From the NCBI GenBank assembly GCA_035689345.1, contig DASSLR010000038.1, positions 36,812 through 100,811 of the forward strand: a stretch of DNA of 64,000 bases. The letters run 5' to 3'. Under the pieces are notes generated by a model. That model saw only the letters and a program-made list of their open reading frames with translations, was not told the origin of the DNA and ran no database searches. Shown one piece after another: positions 7,618-16,758 of the stretch. This stretch comes from CF-118 sp035689345. GTDB taxonomy: Bacteria > Chloroflexota > Dormibacteria > Dormibacterales > Dormibacteraceae. Made by a program: the position numbers and the translations under genes. The stretch's first letter is position 1. Every line of letters starts with the position of its first letter.

Positions 7618-8367
7618 GTGTTCTCGCCCGAGGAACGCGACCGCCTGCGCGAGGCGATCATCGCCGCGGCGCGCGCCGACGGCCGCATCACCGGCGCCGC
7701 CATCACAGGCTCCGCGGCCCTGGACCTCAAGAACCAGGACCGCTGGTCGGACGTCGACCTCTTCTTCGGTGTGGGCGAAGCGGACCAGATCACCGCCGTG
7801 ATGGCGGACATGACCGAGCTGATGTACCGCGAACACGGTGCCCTGCACCACTTCGACGTCGTGGCCGGCCCTGCCACGTATCGCGTCTATTTAATGTCGA
7901 GCACGCTGCAGGTCGACCTCGCCTTCACGCCGGCGTCGAGCTTCGGAGCGGTGACGCCGACCTTCCAGGTCCTTTTCGGCGAGCCGGTGGAGCGCGAGCG
8001 GTACGCGCCGCCACCGGCGATGTCTCAGCTGGATTACGCCTGGCTTTACGCGATCCACACGCGCTCGAGCATCGCGCGCGGCAAGCCCTGGCAGGCCGAG
8101 TACATGGTCCACACGGCCCGCGATCACGTGCTCGCCGCGGCGTGCGTGCGCCATGGCCTCAACTGGCGGGAGGGCCGGGGCATGGACGGGCTCCCAGAAG
8201 AAGAGAAGAAGCACCTCGAGGGCGCCCTCGCGAGCTCGCTCGAGCCGGCGGAGCTGCGCCGCGCCCTCGGCGAGGTGGTCGACTGCCTGATTTCGGAGCT
8301 CCGGCTCGCCGATCCAGCGCTCGCGGGCCGCCTCGAGCCGGCGCTCAGGGAGATCGGCGGGGGCTAG
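7618..8367 (+). CDS. Nucleotidyltransferase-domain protein
   Basis: 249 residues from GTG at 7618. The Pol-beta-type nucleotidyltransferase core is clear: ITGSAALDL then WSDVDLFFGV (GS...DxD) at about 30-50, with a later beta strand containing LQVDLAF as the third acidic position. A helical C-terminal half (about 140-245) resembles the helical domain of aminoglycoside nucleotidyltransferase-like proteins. It would transfer a nucleotide to a small molecule or protein; the target is unknown. It lies six bases downstream of the kinase, which suggests coupled expression. No clear Shine-Dalgarno is present. Confidence 0.75.
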   Translation: MFSPEERDRLREAIIAAARADGRITGAAITGSAALDLKNQDRWSDVDLFFGVGEADQITAVMADMTELMYREHGALHHFDVVAGPATYRVYLMSSTLQVDLAFTPASSFGAVTPTFQVLFGEPVERERYAPPPAMSQLDYAWLYAIHTRSSIARGKPWQAEYMVHTARDHVLAAACVRHGLNWREGRGMDGLPEEEKKHLEGALASSLEPAELRRALGEVVDCLISELRLADPALAGRLEPALREIGGG

Positions 8368-8393
8368 GTAACTAGAATGTCCCGGCCCGACTC

Positions 8394-9974
8394 ATGACCC
8401 CGGACGAGACCCTGAGCGTCGCCGAACCCGAAGTAGCAACCACCCCGGCCCCAGCCGAAATCCTCGTCGCGCCCGCGCCGGCGGCCATCCCGCTTCCGGA
8501 CGCGCGGACCCTGGCCGGCGCGGCAGCGATCGTGATGACCGTCGCCGCCGCCGCCGGCTACTCCGCGATCTCGCTGTATCGCTACGTGCACTTCGGCGCC
8601 AACGGCTTCGACCTCGGCATCCAGGACCAGACGGTCTGGGGCTACAGCCGGCTCGAGATGATCCCGAACACGGTCGAGGGCATGCCCAACCTGCTGGGCG
8701 ACCACTTCAACCCGATCCTGATGGTGCTCGCGCCCTTCTACTGGGTCTGGCCGTCGGCGGCCACTCTCCTGATCGCGCAGGCGGTGCTGCTGGCCATCGC
8801 CGGCATACCTGTCTATCTGTGGGGGGCCCAGAAGGTGGGGCACGCGGCCGGCCTCGCGTTCCTGGCCACATATCTGCTGTTCTGGGGCGTGCTCGCGGGC
8901 GTGGTGTTCGACTTCCACCACGTCGTGTTCGCGGTGCCCGCGATCTCGACCGCGCTGTACGCGACGCTCAACAAGCAGAACCGCCTGCTGTGGGCAGCCG
9001 TGGCCGTGGCGATGCTGACGCGGGAGGACGTCACGCTGACGGTGATCGCGCTCGGGCTCTACATCGCCGTGTTCCAGCGCCGGTGGCTGCTGGGCGCCGT
9101 GATGGCGGTGGCGAACGCGGCCTGGTTCCTGCTGCTGCTGCAGGTCGTCATGCCCGCGGTGGGCGGGGCGCCGTACGGACACTGGACCTTCCAGGCGCTT
9201 GGGAAGGGCCCGCTGAGCGCGGCGCTGTACGTTGTCACGCACCCGATCACCGCGCTGCAGATGCTGTTCTCGCCGGTTGAGAAGCTCCGCGTCGGCGTGG
9301 CCTCGTTCGCCAACTGGATGTTCCTGCCGCTCCTGTCGCCGCTCGTGCTGATCGCGGTGCCGAGCTTCCTCGAGCGGTTCTGGTCGTCGTCGCCGACCTT
9401 CTGGTCCTTCCACTACCAGTACTCGATGCTGCCCGCGCCCATCCTCACATTCGCGGCCATCGACACGTGCGCGCGCATGCGCGCGTGGTGGAAGGGCCGG
9501 CTTGGCCTCGCGGCCTCGATCTCGCTGCCGCTGGGCGCGCTGGCCGCGTCGGTGCTGCTGAGCGTCGGCCTCGTCCACCCGCTGGCGGAGCTGGGCACGT
9601 ACGTTTCGGACTCGACGGCGGCGCAGATCCAGGGATGCCTCGACGTCATCCCCGCAGGCGCGAGCGTGGCCGCGACCGACGCGCTGGTGCCGCACCTCTC
9701 CGACCGCAGCCAGATCTACGAGGTCACGACCAGGTCGGATATGGACTACGTCGCGATCGACGTCACGACCCTGGGCACGGCGAACCCGGTGGACGACAAG
9801 CTGCGCGCGATCATCAACAGCTCCCTGGCCGGCGGCTACGGGGTCGCCTGCTCGAACGGCCTGACCGTGGTGCTGAAGCGGGGCGGCGGCTCGCAGCAGC
9901 TGTCGCCGGAGATGCAGGCGTGGCTGGCGGACTCGTGCACCGGCTCGGCCTGCGCGACCCTTACCCGAGGCTAG
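8394..9974 (+). CDS. DUF2079 family membrane protein
   Basis: 526 residues. A Pro/Ala-rich cytoplasmic start is followed by about ten hydrophobic helices. Family marks include FGANGFDLGIQDQTVW after the first helix, LLGDHFNPILMVLAPFYW, and FHHVVFAVP. DUF2079 proteins are GT-C-like polytopic proteins of actinobacteria and Chloroflexota with no established reaction. The C-terminal 150 residues form a soluble extracytoplasmic domain. It is on the same strand as the upstream nucleotidyltransferase, 26 bases away, and is followed by a small membrane-anchored protein. Confidence 0.8.
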   Translation: MTPDETLSVAEPEVATTPAPAEILVAPAPAAIPLPDARTLAGAAAIVMTVAAAAGYSAISLYRYVHFGANGFDLGIQDQTVWGYSRLEMIPNTVEGMPNLLGDHFNPILMVLAPFYWVWPSAATLLIAQAVLLAIAGIPVYLWGAQKVGHAAGLAFLATYLLFWGVLAGVVFDFHHVVFAVPAISTALYATLNKQNRLLWAAVAVAMLTREDVTLTVIALGLYIAVFQRRWLLGAVMAVANAAWFLLLLQVVMPAVGGAPYGHWTFQALGKGPLSAALYVVTHPITALQMLFSPVEKLRVGVASFANWMFLPLLSPLVLIAVPSFLERFWSSSPTFWSFHYQYSMLPAPILTFAAIDTCARMRAWWKGRLGLAASISLPLGALAASVLLSVGLVHPLAELGTYVSDSTAAQIQGCLDVIPAGASVAATDALVPHLSDRSQIYEVTTRSDMDYVAIDVTTLGTANPVDDKLRAIINSSLAGGYGVACSNGLTVVLKRGGGSQQLSPEMQAWLADSCTGSACATLTRG

Positions 9975-9995
9975 AGCGTTAGGCAGTTGAGCTCG

Positions 9996-10274
9996 ATGAC
10001 CCGCCTGGGCACGCCCTTCGCCGTGATGATCGCCGTGATCGCCATCCTGGTGCTCGCCGACGTCGGCATCGTGGCGGTGCGCCTGACGTCGGGGCACCCG
10101 GTCAACTCGCCGGTGGCCGGCGCGCCCCAGAAGGAGGGTCCCTCCGGCTCGAAGCAGCACCCGTGCAACCACGGCAGCGAGGTGTCGAAGGCGGCGCACC
10201 AGCACCGGGGAGGCCAGTACGTGAGTGGGGTAGCCAGGAGCAGGGCCGGCAAGAACGGCTCGTGCAGCGACTGA
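9996..10274 (+). CDS. Small membrane-anchored/secreted protein
   Basis: 92 residues from ATG at 9996 (TTG at 9987 is an alternative). One hydrophobic helix (about 6-27, TPFAVMIAVIAILVLADVG) is followed by a polar Gly/Ser/His/Lys-rich tail with two Cys near CNHGS and NGSCSD that could form a disulphide outside the cell. No family is recognised. It follows the DUF2079 gene by 21 bases and is followed by a strong hairpin. Confidence 0.55.
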   Translation: MTRLGTPFAVMIAVIAILVLADVGIVAVRLTSGHPVNSPVAGAPQKEGPSGSKQHPCNHGSEVSKAAHQHRGGQYVSGVARSRAGKNGSCSD

Positions 10275-10290
10275 GAGAGGGGTAGTTGGT

Positions 10291-10317
10291 GAGAGGCCCG
10301 GGCGGTCCGGGCCTCTC
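10291..10317 (+). terminator. Strong GC hairpin, terminator-like
   Basis: A perfect 11-bp stem (GAGAGGCCCGG with its complement) has a 5-nt loop GCGGT. It starts 17 bases past the stop at 10274. There is no clean T-run right after it, only CTGCCTTT about 10 bases on, so it may terminate weakly or act as a 3'-end stabiliser. Confidence 0.55.
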
Positions 10318-10330
10318 CGCGTCTGCCTTT

Positions 10331-10366
10331 CCCTCTCCCTCTGGGAGAGGGTAGGGTGAGGGTCTT
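10331..10366. repeat. Dispersed palindromic repeat of the CCCTCTCCC/GGGAGAGGG type
   Basis: A perfect 9-bp stem with 3-nt loop (10331-10351) is followed by GTAGGGTGAGGG. This is the palindrome that, when read through in many bacterial genomes, gives spurious peptides such as HPTLSQRERE. It lies between converging genes and may help end both transcripts. Confidence 0.7.
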
Positions 10367-10828
10367 CTAGAGCTTTATCGCCAGGGGTCCGACCGATCCT
10401 CCTTCGAAGATCGTGAAGGTCGGATCGACGGCGCCGGCGAAGGCGGACACGATCGCCGTCCCGCCGTGGAATGAGCCGCTGGGCGGCGTGGTGTAGAGAT
10501 CCGGCGTGACCGGCACGTCGATGGTCGTCGGCGTGGCCGGGCAGACGGCGAACGTGGCGAAGCCGCTGCCGTGCGACACGTCCTTGCCGAAGGCCTGCTG
10601 GATCGTGACGTTGACGGAGCCGCTTACCGGCGTTCCAGCGAGCGGTGGGTCGCACGTGACGGTCACCGGGACGGTGACCAGGACGCGGCCCTGCATGGTG
10701 GCGTTGCCAATTGTCATCGTGATGCCGGTGCCGCCTCCGCCGCCGGCGGCCGAAGCGGTTGCCGGTACGGCGGCGAGTGCCGCGGCGGATGCCGCGACCG
10801 CGAGAAGGCGCGCGAAATTCTTGAGCAT
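10367..10828 (-). CDS. Secreted protein of unknown function
   Basis: 153 residues. A classical signal peptide (MLKNFARLLAVAASAAALAA, cleavage after an AxA near TASA) leads into a Gly-rich linker and a beta-rich domain with many Thr/Val strands, including VLVTVPVTVTCDPP and FATFAVCP. Two Cys about 50 residues apart could form a disulphide. The pattern suggests an immunoglobulin-like secreted domain. No family is recognised. The start region is followed upstream by 163 non-coding bases shared with the divergent ilvE gene. Confidence 0.65.
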   Translation of the reverse strand: MLKNFARLLAVAASAAALAAVPATASAAGGGGGTGITMTIGNATMQGRVLVTVPVTVTCDPPLAGTPVSGSVNVTIQQAFGKDVSHGSGFATFAVCPATPTTIDVPVTPDLYTTPPSGSFHGGTAIVSAFAGAVDPTFTIFEGGSVGPLAIKL

Positions 10829-10991
10829 TGGTGTGTCGCTCCTTTGATTTGAGTTCGTGGAAATGGACGGCGGGGAAACCTGGGTCTAGGTACTCACCTC
10901 AGCGACCACCTCCTACGACACTCACGGCGCCGACCCCTCGGGAGCATCTAACGCGAAGGCCGGCGCTTCAGTTCCGGGGATAATCAGTCCC

Positions 10992-12101
10992 GTGAGCACA
11001 GTCGCCGGCATCCGCTTCAAGGTCACCCCGTCAACGGATCGCGCCTCCAACGCCGAGCGTGAGCGCCGGCTGGCCAATCCCGGCTTCGGGAAGGTGTTCA
11101 CCGACCACCTGGTATCGATCAAGTGGGATAAGGAGCGCGGTTGGCACGACGCCGAGCTGCGCGCGTACGCACCGCTGACGATGGACCCCGGGACGGTGTT
11201 TCTGCATTACGCGCAGGGCATCTTTGAGGGGCTGAAGGCGTACCGCCAGCCCGACGGTGGCATCGCGGTGTTCCGGCCGGACGCGAACGCCGCGCGGTTC
11301 CGCCGTTCGGCCCGCCGCATGGCGCTGCCGGAGCTGCCCGAAGAGACATTCGTGCAAGCGATCGATCTGCTTTTGCAGCACGACCACGCGTGGGTGCCGT
11401 CAGCTCCCGACCACAGCCTGTATCTGCGGCCATTCATGTTCGCGTCTGACGTCGGGCTGGGCGTGCACCTGGGCGGCGAAGTCACGTTTCTCCTCATCGC
11501 ATCACCCTCCGGCTCCTACTTCAAGTCAGGCGTGAAGCCGGTGACGGTGTGGCTCGAAGAGGAGTACACGCGGGCGGCGCCCGGCGGCACCGGCGAGGCC
11601 AAGGCGGGCGGCAACTACGCGGGCGGGCTGATCGCACAGGCGCGCGCGCACGAGCAAGGCTGCGACGACGTGGTGTGGCTGGACGCTCGGGAGCACAAAT
11701 GGATCGAAGAGATGGGCGGGATGAACCTCGCGTTCATCTTCAACAAGGGCGGTCGCCCGACGATGGTGACCTCACCTCTGACCGGCACTCTGCTGCCTGG
11801 CGTGACGCGCATGTCCCTGCTACAGCTGGCGGCCGACCTCGGTTATGGCGCCGAGGAGCGACGCGTGAGCGTCGACGAGTGGCGAGAGGGCTGCGCCAAC
11901 GGCACGATCCCCGAAGCGTTCGCGTGCGGGACGGCGGCCGTGATCACCCCGATCGGCGAGGTGCGCTCGGTGCACGGCGGATGGAAGATCGCGGGCGGCG
12001 GCGCGGGCGAGGTGACGATGAAGCTGCGGGAGGCGCTGGTCGCGATCCAGCGGGGCACGGCGCCCGATCCGCACCACTGGATGCACCGAATCGAGCTGTA
12101 G
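10992..12101 (+). CDS. ilvE: Branched-chain amino acid aminotransferase
   Basis: 369 residues, the length of class IV (IlvE/BCAT type II) aminotransferases. It makes or degrades Leu, Ile and Val by PLP-dependent transamination with 2-oxoglutarate. Visible marks: FLHYAQGIFEGLKAYR, LYLRPFMFASD, the PLP lysine in EAKAGGNYAG (about Lys204), EEMGGMNLAFIF, SPLTGTLLPGVTR and ACGTAAVITPIG. The GTG start at 10992 is preceded by a weak CGGGGAT. The oxidoreductase gene follows after 22 bases. Confidence 0.93.
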   Translation: MSTVAGIRFKVTPSTDRASNAERERRLANPGFGKVFTDHLVSIKWDKERGWHDAELRAYAPLTMDPGTVFLHYAQGIFEGLKAYRQPDGGIAVFRPDANAARFRRSARRMALPELPEETFVQAIDLLLQHDHAWVPSAPDHSLYLRPFMFASDVGLGVHLGGEVTFLLIASPSGSYFKSGVKPVTVWLEEEYTRAAPGGTGEAKAGGNYAGGLIAQARAHEQGCDDVVWLDAREHKWIEEMGGMNLAFIFNKGGRPTMVTSPLTGTLLPGVTRMSLLQLAADLGYGAEERRVSVDEWREGCANGTIPEAFACGTAAVITPIGEVRSVHGGWKIAGGGAGEVTMKLREALVAIQRGTAPDPHHWMHRIEL

Positions 12102-12123
12102 CCCCCCGCGGTAACGTGGAGCG

Positions 12124-13326
12124 ATGGCCAAGCAGAGGGTTGTGATCGTTGGCGGCGGCAGCGGCGGCGACGCGGCCGCGTTCATGCTGCGCAAGAAGGG
12201 CTTCGACGGCGAGGTCACGATCCTGAGCGCCGACCAGGACCGTCCGTACGACCGTCCTTACCTCTCCAAGGAGTTCCTCCGCGGCGAGGTCGAGCTGCCG
12301 AAGGTGTACCTGCACCCCGAGGAGGACTACGAGCGGCAGGGCATCGAGCTGCGCACGAACACCAGGGTGACCGGCGGCTCGGTCAAGGATCGACGGCTCA
12401 CGCTGCAGTCAGGCGGCCACGTCGACTTCGACACCCTCATCCTCTCCCTCGGCGGCACCCCGCGCCGCCTGCCCGGCGTCCCCGCCGCGCAGAACATCTT
12501 CACCCTCCGCACGCTGCGCGACAGCGGCGCCATCAAGCAGGCGCTGGCGCAGAGCAAGCGACTCCTGCTCGTCGGCGCCGGATTCATCGGCGCCGAGGTC
12601 GGCGCCTCGGCCCGCACGCTCGGCAAGGACGTGCTCATGGTCGAGGCCGCGCCCGTCCCGCTCTCGCGCGCCCTCGGTGAGGAGGTCGGCCGCGTGTACG
12701 CCGGCATCCACCGCGACCACGGCGTCGACGTGCGCACCGGCACGACGGTCAAGGAGTGGCACGTCAAAGGCGACCGCGTCGAGGGCGTCACCCTCTCGGA
12801 CGGAAAGCGCGAGGAGGTCGACATCGTGCTCGAGGCCGTGGGCATCGACCCCAACCTCGAGCTGCCGAAAGCGCTGAACCTTCCCATCGAAGGCCCTGGG
12901 GTCAAGACCGACGAGACGCTCAGGGCGGCCGACGGCGTCTACGTGGCCGGCGACATCGCCCTCCACCCCCATCCCGTTCTCGGCCGCGCGATCCGCGTCG
13001 AGCACTGGGAGGTCGCCAAGGGCCAGGGCCGCGGCATCGCCAACTCGATCGCGGCCGGCAACGACATCCCCTACACCAAGATCCCCTACTTCTGGTCGGA
13101 CCAGTACGACGTCAACCTCGAGTACCGCGGCAACGCCTCCGGCGAGGACCACCTGGTGTGGCGCGGCGACCGCGACGGTCTGCGCTTCTCGGTGTTCTAC
13201 CTGCGCGACGGGATGGTCGACGCGGTCCTCTCCATGAACGACAAGGAGGGCGGCGAGGCCGGCGCCAAGCTCATCGAGAGCCGCGAGAAGGTCGACGCGA
13301 AAGCGCTCGCCGAGGTGTCTGGCTAG
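12124..13326 (+). CDS. FAD-dependent NAD(P)H oxidoreductase (ferredoxin reductase / AIF-like)
   Basis: 400 residues. The FAD dinucleotide motif GGGSGG lies at 10-15, the NAD(P) motif GAGFIGAEV at about 152-160, and the second FAD contact DGVYVAGDIA at about 270. The RPYLSKEFLRG segment and the C-terminal reductase domain (WSDQYDVNLEY, GDRDGLRFSVFY) are typical of ferredoxin/rubredoxin reductases and AIFM-type proteins. It probably passes electrons from NAD(P)H to a ferredoxin or Rieske protein, or acts on an oxidised thiol; no ferredoxin partner is adjacent. It is on the same strand as ilvE. Confidence 0.88.
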   Translation: MAKQRVVIVGGGSGGDAAAFMLRKKGFDGEVTILSADQDRPYDRPYLSKEFLRGEVELPKVYLHPEEDYERQGIELRTNTRVTGGSVKDRRLTLQSGGHVDFDTLILSLGGTPRRLPGVPAAQNIFTLRTLRDSGAIKQALAQSKRLLLVGAGFIGAEVGASARTLGKDVLMVEAAPVPLSRALGEEVGRVYAGIHRDHGVDVRTGTTVKEWHVKGDRVEGVTLSDGKREEVDIVLEAVGIDPNLELPKALNLPIEGPGVKTDETLRAADGVYVAGDIALHPHPVLGRAIRVEHWEVAKGQGRGIANSIAAGNDIPYTKIPYFWSDQYDVNLEYRGNASGEDHLVWRGDRDGLRFSVFYLRDGMVDAVLSMNDKEGGEAGAKLIESREKVDAKALAEVSG

Positions 13327-16023
13327 CTAGCTAGCAGAAACAGGCTCGACGCGGATGCGCGCGTCCACGATCACGGCGCCGTGCTCGTGCACGACCACCG
13401 GGTTGAAGTCGACGTCGGCGATCTCCGCGTGTGCGTCCGCGAGCGCGGCCACGCGCATGAGCACGTCCTCCAGCGCACCCACGTTCACCGGCGTCGCTCC
13501 GCGGTAGCCGTCCAGCAGCGGGTAGGTCGCCAGCGAACGGATCATCGTCGCCGCGTCGGTCCGGCCCAGCGGCGTCAGGCGCACCTGCGCGTCCTTCATG
13601 AGCTCGGCCTGCCGTCCCGCCGCGCCGACCGCGACCACCGGTCCGAAGTGCCGGTCCTGGACGACGCCCACGAGCATCTCGACACCGGGCGCAGCCATGC
13701 GCTGGACCATGAACGCCTGCACCTTCTGGCCGATGGCGGACATGCGCTGCGCGATTTCCTTGGCCGCCGACTCCACCTCGTGCGATCCCTCCAGGTCGAG
13801 GCGCACGGCGCCCGCGTCGGACTTGCGGATCATCCCGGCCACCATGCCCTTGAGCGCCACCTTCCCGCCGAGCTTCTTGGCCGCGTCACCAGCGTCGTGC
13901 GGCGTGGCCACCAGCACCGACTCGGCCGGCGCGAGCCCGTAGCACGCGAGCAGCGCGCTCACCGCCGAGGGCGCGAGCCATCCCGGGCCCTGCGCCAGCG
14001 TGGCCGCCAGCACGGCGGCGGCGCGATGCGAGTCGACGCCCTCGAGCTCGGGTGCCGGCTCCCACGGCGCCTGGCGCCACGACACGTAGCGATACGCGTG
14101 GCCGAGAGCCCGCGCGGCCTCCTCCGGAAACGGATAGGTCGGGATGCGGAGGTCGCCAGACCGCAGCAGGCTCGGTCCGTCGGGCACGGACATGAACACC
14201 GCCACGATCGGGATGGCCCGAGGCATCGCGGCGGCCGCGTCCAGCACACCGCGCGCGGCGTCCTCGGCGCTGCTGCCCACCTGCGGCGTGTAGATGACGA
14301 TGAGCGCGTCCACGTCCTTCGATGTCGCGAGCGCCGTGATCGCGCGCCGGTATTCGCCTGCCGATGCCTGCGACAGAAGCGTCGCAGGGTTGTGCACCAT
14401 CGCGGTCGACGGCACGAGCCCGGCGAGCGCGGCCTTCACCTCCTCCTGCAGCTCCGGCACCTTGAGCCCGCGAAACTCGCACGAGTCCGCGCACAGCACG
14501 CCCGGCCCGCCGGCGTTGGTGATGATGCCGACGCGGTTGCCCGCGGGCAGCGGCTGGTCGCTCAGCACCTGCGCGGTGCCGAACAGCTCGGCCAGCGTGG
14601 CCGTGCGGATGATGCCGGCCTGCTGAAACAGCGCGTCCTCGCTGACGCTCGAGGTGGCAAGGCGGATGGCGGACGGTCGCACGATGACGCCTGAGTGCGA
14701 GGTGGTCGCGGCCCGCGCCCCCGCGGCGGAGCGGCCGCCCTTGACCGCGAGGATGGGCATCGTGCGCGCGGCGCGCCTCGCGACGTGCGAGAACTCGCGA
14801 GGGTCGCCGAACGTCTCGAGGTAGAGCATCACGAGGTTGGTGTCGGGGTCGGCCTCCCAGTACTGGACGAGGTCGGTGGCCGAGATGTCCGCGTTGTTGC
14901 CCGATGACACGAACGACGAGAAACCGTTGCCCTGCGCGCGGGCGAAATCGAGGATGGCGGCGCCGAGGCTGCCGCTCTGGGACAGGAAACCGATCTTGCC
15001 CGGCAGCGGCAGGCTCGGGATGACGCTCGCGTTGAGGCTGAACTCGCGCGACGTGTTGAGCACGCCCGAACAGTTCGGGCCGACCAGGCGCATGCCCGAG
15101 GTGCGGCAGATCTCCATCAGCTGGCGCTGCTGCTCGACGCCGTCGGCGCCCGCCTCGCCGAACCCCGGAGAGATGACCACCAGCGCGTGCACGCCCTTGG
15201 CCGCGCACTCCTCAGCGGCCTGCACCGCCTCGGCCGGCGGGCTGGTGATCACGGCCACGTCGATCTCGCCGGGGACGTCCTTCACCGAGGTGTACGCGGG
15301 GTATCCCTCGACGGCGACGCCGGTGCCGTTGACCAGGTGCAGCCGTCCGCGGAAACCGCCGTTCACGATGTTCCGCACCACGACGCCGCCGGTCGTCGCG
15401 CCCTCGAGCGGGCCGCCGATGACCGCGAGCGATCGCGGCTGCAGGAATCGCTTCACCGCGGCCTGCGCCGACAGCGCGTGGCGGCGCTCGAAGTGCATGC
15501 CGGCCTCTTCGCTGAGCGCGGTCGGCAGCTCGGCGTGAATCTCGCCGGGCTCGGAGCGCAGGCGCAGCGGGAAACCGCTCTCGCGCAGCATGTCGAGCAT
15601 GCGGTGGTTGTCGGCCTTGACGATCGCCTCGAACACCTCGATGCCGCCGCGAGCCGCGGCATCGGCCAGCTGGGCGAACAGCAGGAGACCCAGGCCGCGG
15701 CCCTGGAACTCGTCGGCGATGGCGATGCCCATCTCCGCCCGCCGTCCGCCGGTGACGATGTACACGGCGTGGCCGACGATCAGATTGCCCGAGGTGGCGA
15801 CGAGCCCGAACTGCGACTCGTAGTTGGCGATGACCAGACGCTTGGCCACCTCCGCCACGTCGGTGGGGGCGGCGAAGAACCGGAACGCCAGTGAGGCCGG
15901 CGAAAGGGAGTGGTAGAAGGCGCTGAGCGCCGCCTCGTCATGCGCTTCCACCGGCCGCACCGCCACGGTCGAGCCGTCCTTGAGGACGAGCGTGGACTCG
16001 GGAGCAGGCGGGGCGGCGCTCAC
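13327..16023 (-). CDS. GNAT acetyltransferase fused to NDP-forming acyl-CoA synthetase (Pat-like)
   Basis: 898 residues. GNAT domain about 10-165 (VRPVEAHDEAAL, IADEFQGRGLG); CoA-binding domain about 185-310; succinyl-CoA-ligase-like domains with the phospho-His-type motif TTSHSGVIV about 430-440; ATP-grasp domain about 680-895 (LGGKVALKGMVAGMIRKSDAGAV, and DFNPVVV). The GNAT domain is N-terminal, the reverse of the enterobacterial Pat order. Such proteins acetylate lysines, for example to switch off acyl-CoA synthetases, or make acetyl-CoA from acetate. The phospho-His is present, so ligase activity may be retained; the HKxDxGG His is Arg. It ends back-to-back with the oxidoreductase. Confidence 0.88.
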   Translation of the reverse strand: MSAAPPAPESTLVLKDGSTVAVRPVEAHDEAALSAFYHSLSPASLAFRFFAAPTDVAEVAKRLVIANYESQFGLVATSGNLIVGHAVYIVTGGRRAEMGIAIADEFQGRGLGLLLFAQLADAAARGGIEVFEAIVKADNHRMLDMLRESGFPLRLRSEPGEIHAELPTALSEEAGMHFERRHALSAQAAVKRFLQPRSLAVIGGPLEGATTGGVVVRNIVNGGFRGRLHLVNGTGVAVEGYPAYTSVKDVPGEIDVAVITSPPAEAVQAAEECAAKGVHALVVISPGFGEAGADGVEQQRQLMEICRTSGMRLVGPNCSGVLNTSREFSLNASVIPSLPLPGKIGFLSQSGSLGAAILDFARAQGNGFSSFVSSGNNADISATDLVQYWEADPDTNLVMLYLETFGDPREFSHVARRAARTMPILAVKGGRSAAGARAATTSHSGVIVRPSAIRLATSSVSEDALFQQAGIIRTATLAELFGTAQVLSDQPLPAGNRVGIITNAGGPGVLCADSCEFRGLKVPELQEEVKAALAGLVPSTAMVHNPATLLSQASAGEYRRAITALATSKDVDALIVIYTPQVGSSAEDAARGVLDAAAAMPRAIPIVAVFMSVPDGPSLLRSGDLRIPTYPFPEEAARALGHAYRYVSWRQAPWEPAPELEGVDSHRAAAVLAATLAQGPGWLAPSAVSALLACYGLAPAESVLVATPHDAGDAAKKLGGKVALKGMVAGMIRKSDAGAVRLDLEGSHEVESAAKEIAQRMSAIGQKVQAFMVQRMAAPGVEMLVGVVQDRHFGPVVAVGAAGRQAELMKDAQVRLTPLGRTDAATMIRSLATYPLLDGYRGATPVNVGALEDVLMRVAALADAHAEIADVDFNPVVVHEHGAVIVDARIRVEPVSAS

Positions 16024-16112
16024 GGTGGTGAGCGCAGATTACAGGCACGGCATCTCGGCGATGCCCCTCTTGACGGCGCCCAACTGCATCCCACGAAGCT
16101 CAGAATTGCGGC

Positions 16113-16715
16113 GTGCTCGAGGCCGCCTACAACTGGATCGGACTGGGCCTCGGCACGCTGCTTTCCCTGGGTGGAGTCGACGCCTCGGTTCAGTTTCTCG
16201 GCGACACGCCGCGGGACTACGGCGATGCCGCGTTTGGCATGGTTTTCGCGATCTTCTGGGCGGGCGTGGCGGTCGGGTCCGGCTACGGGTTGCTCCACAG
16301 TCGCAGGCTCGAGGCCAGCGGCGGCTGTCTCACGATCGTCGCGATCGTGGGCGGCCTGGTCGTCCTGACCGCGGCTCTGCTGGCTGGGCTGAGCGTCGAC
16401 AGCGTCGAGCCACCCGACCGGCTGCTGGTCGCCATCGTCTTTGGCGTCGGCGCCGCGATGCTGATCCCCAGCGCGCTTCTGCTCTGGCACCGCCGGGATC
16501 CGAGCCCCGCGGCCGCGTCCGTTCGCCGCTGGCAGGGAGTCGTGGTCGGCGTCCTGATCGTGTTCATCGGCGGCGTGGTGTTCCTGGCCACGCTCGGCGA
16601 CCCGTATGACGTGGGCATGACCGGCCACATCTCGATCGCGGCGGTCATGCTCGCCGGCGTGGCGATCGTGGGGGTCTCGTCGCTCCTGATCTGGAGGGCG
16701 CGGCGGTCTACGTAG
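16113..16715 (+). CDS. Polytopic membrane protein of unknown function
   Basis: 200 residues from GTG at 16113 with five or six hydrophobic helices (for example GMVFAIFWAGVAVGSGYGLL, CLTIVAIVGGLVVLTAALLA, LLVAIVFGVGAAMLIPSALL, and two near the C-terminus). Polar loops are short. No family is recognised. It is divergent from the GNAT/acyl-CoA synthetase gene with 89 bases between them, which must hold both promoters. Confidence 0.55.
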   Translation: MLEAAYNWIGLGLGTLLSLGGVDASVQFLGDTPRDYGDAAFGMVFAIFWAGVAVGSGYGLLHSRRLEASGGCLTIVAIVGGLVVLTAALLAGLSVDSVEPPDRLLVAIVFGVGAAMLIPSALLLWHRRDPSPAAASVRRWQGVVVGVLIVFIGGVVFLATLGDPYDVGMTGHISIAAVMLAGVAIVGVSSLLIWRARRST

Positions 16716-16758
16716 CCTCCGCGCCGCCCGGATCAGGCCGAATGGCGGCCCGTTGCCT

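Noticed and set aside
8364..10655. Long minus-strand open frame of more than 700 codons
   Set aside because: It lies antisense to the well-supported DUF2079 gene, is rich in Arg/His/Gly with no domain, and reflects the scarcity of stop codons in GC-rich DNA.
13320..13335. CTAG-CTAG-CTAG tandem 4-mer between convergent genes
   Set aside because: Three units only; it supplies stop codons on both strands and is too short to be called a repeat locus.
13381..14694. Plus-strand open frame of 437 codons
   Set aside because: It is antisense to the GNAT/acyl-CoA synthetase fusion and has only His/Arg-rich sequence without a domain.
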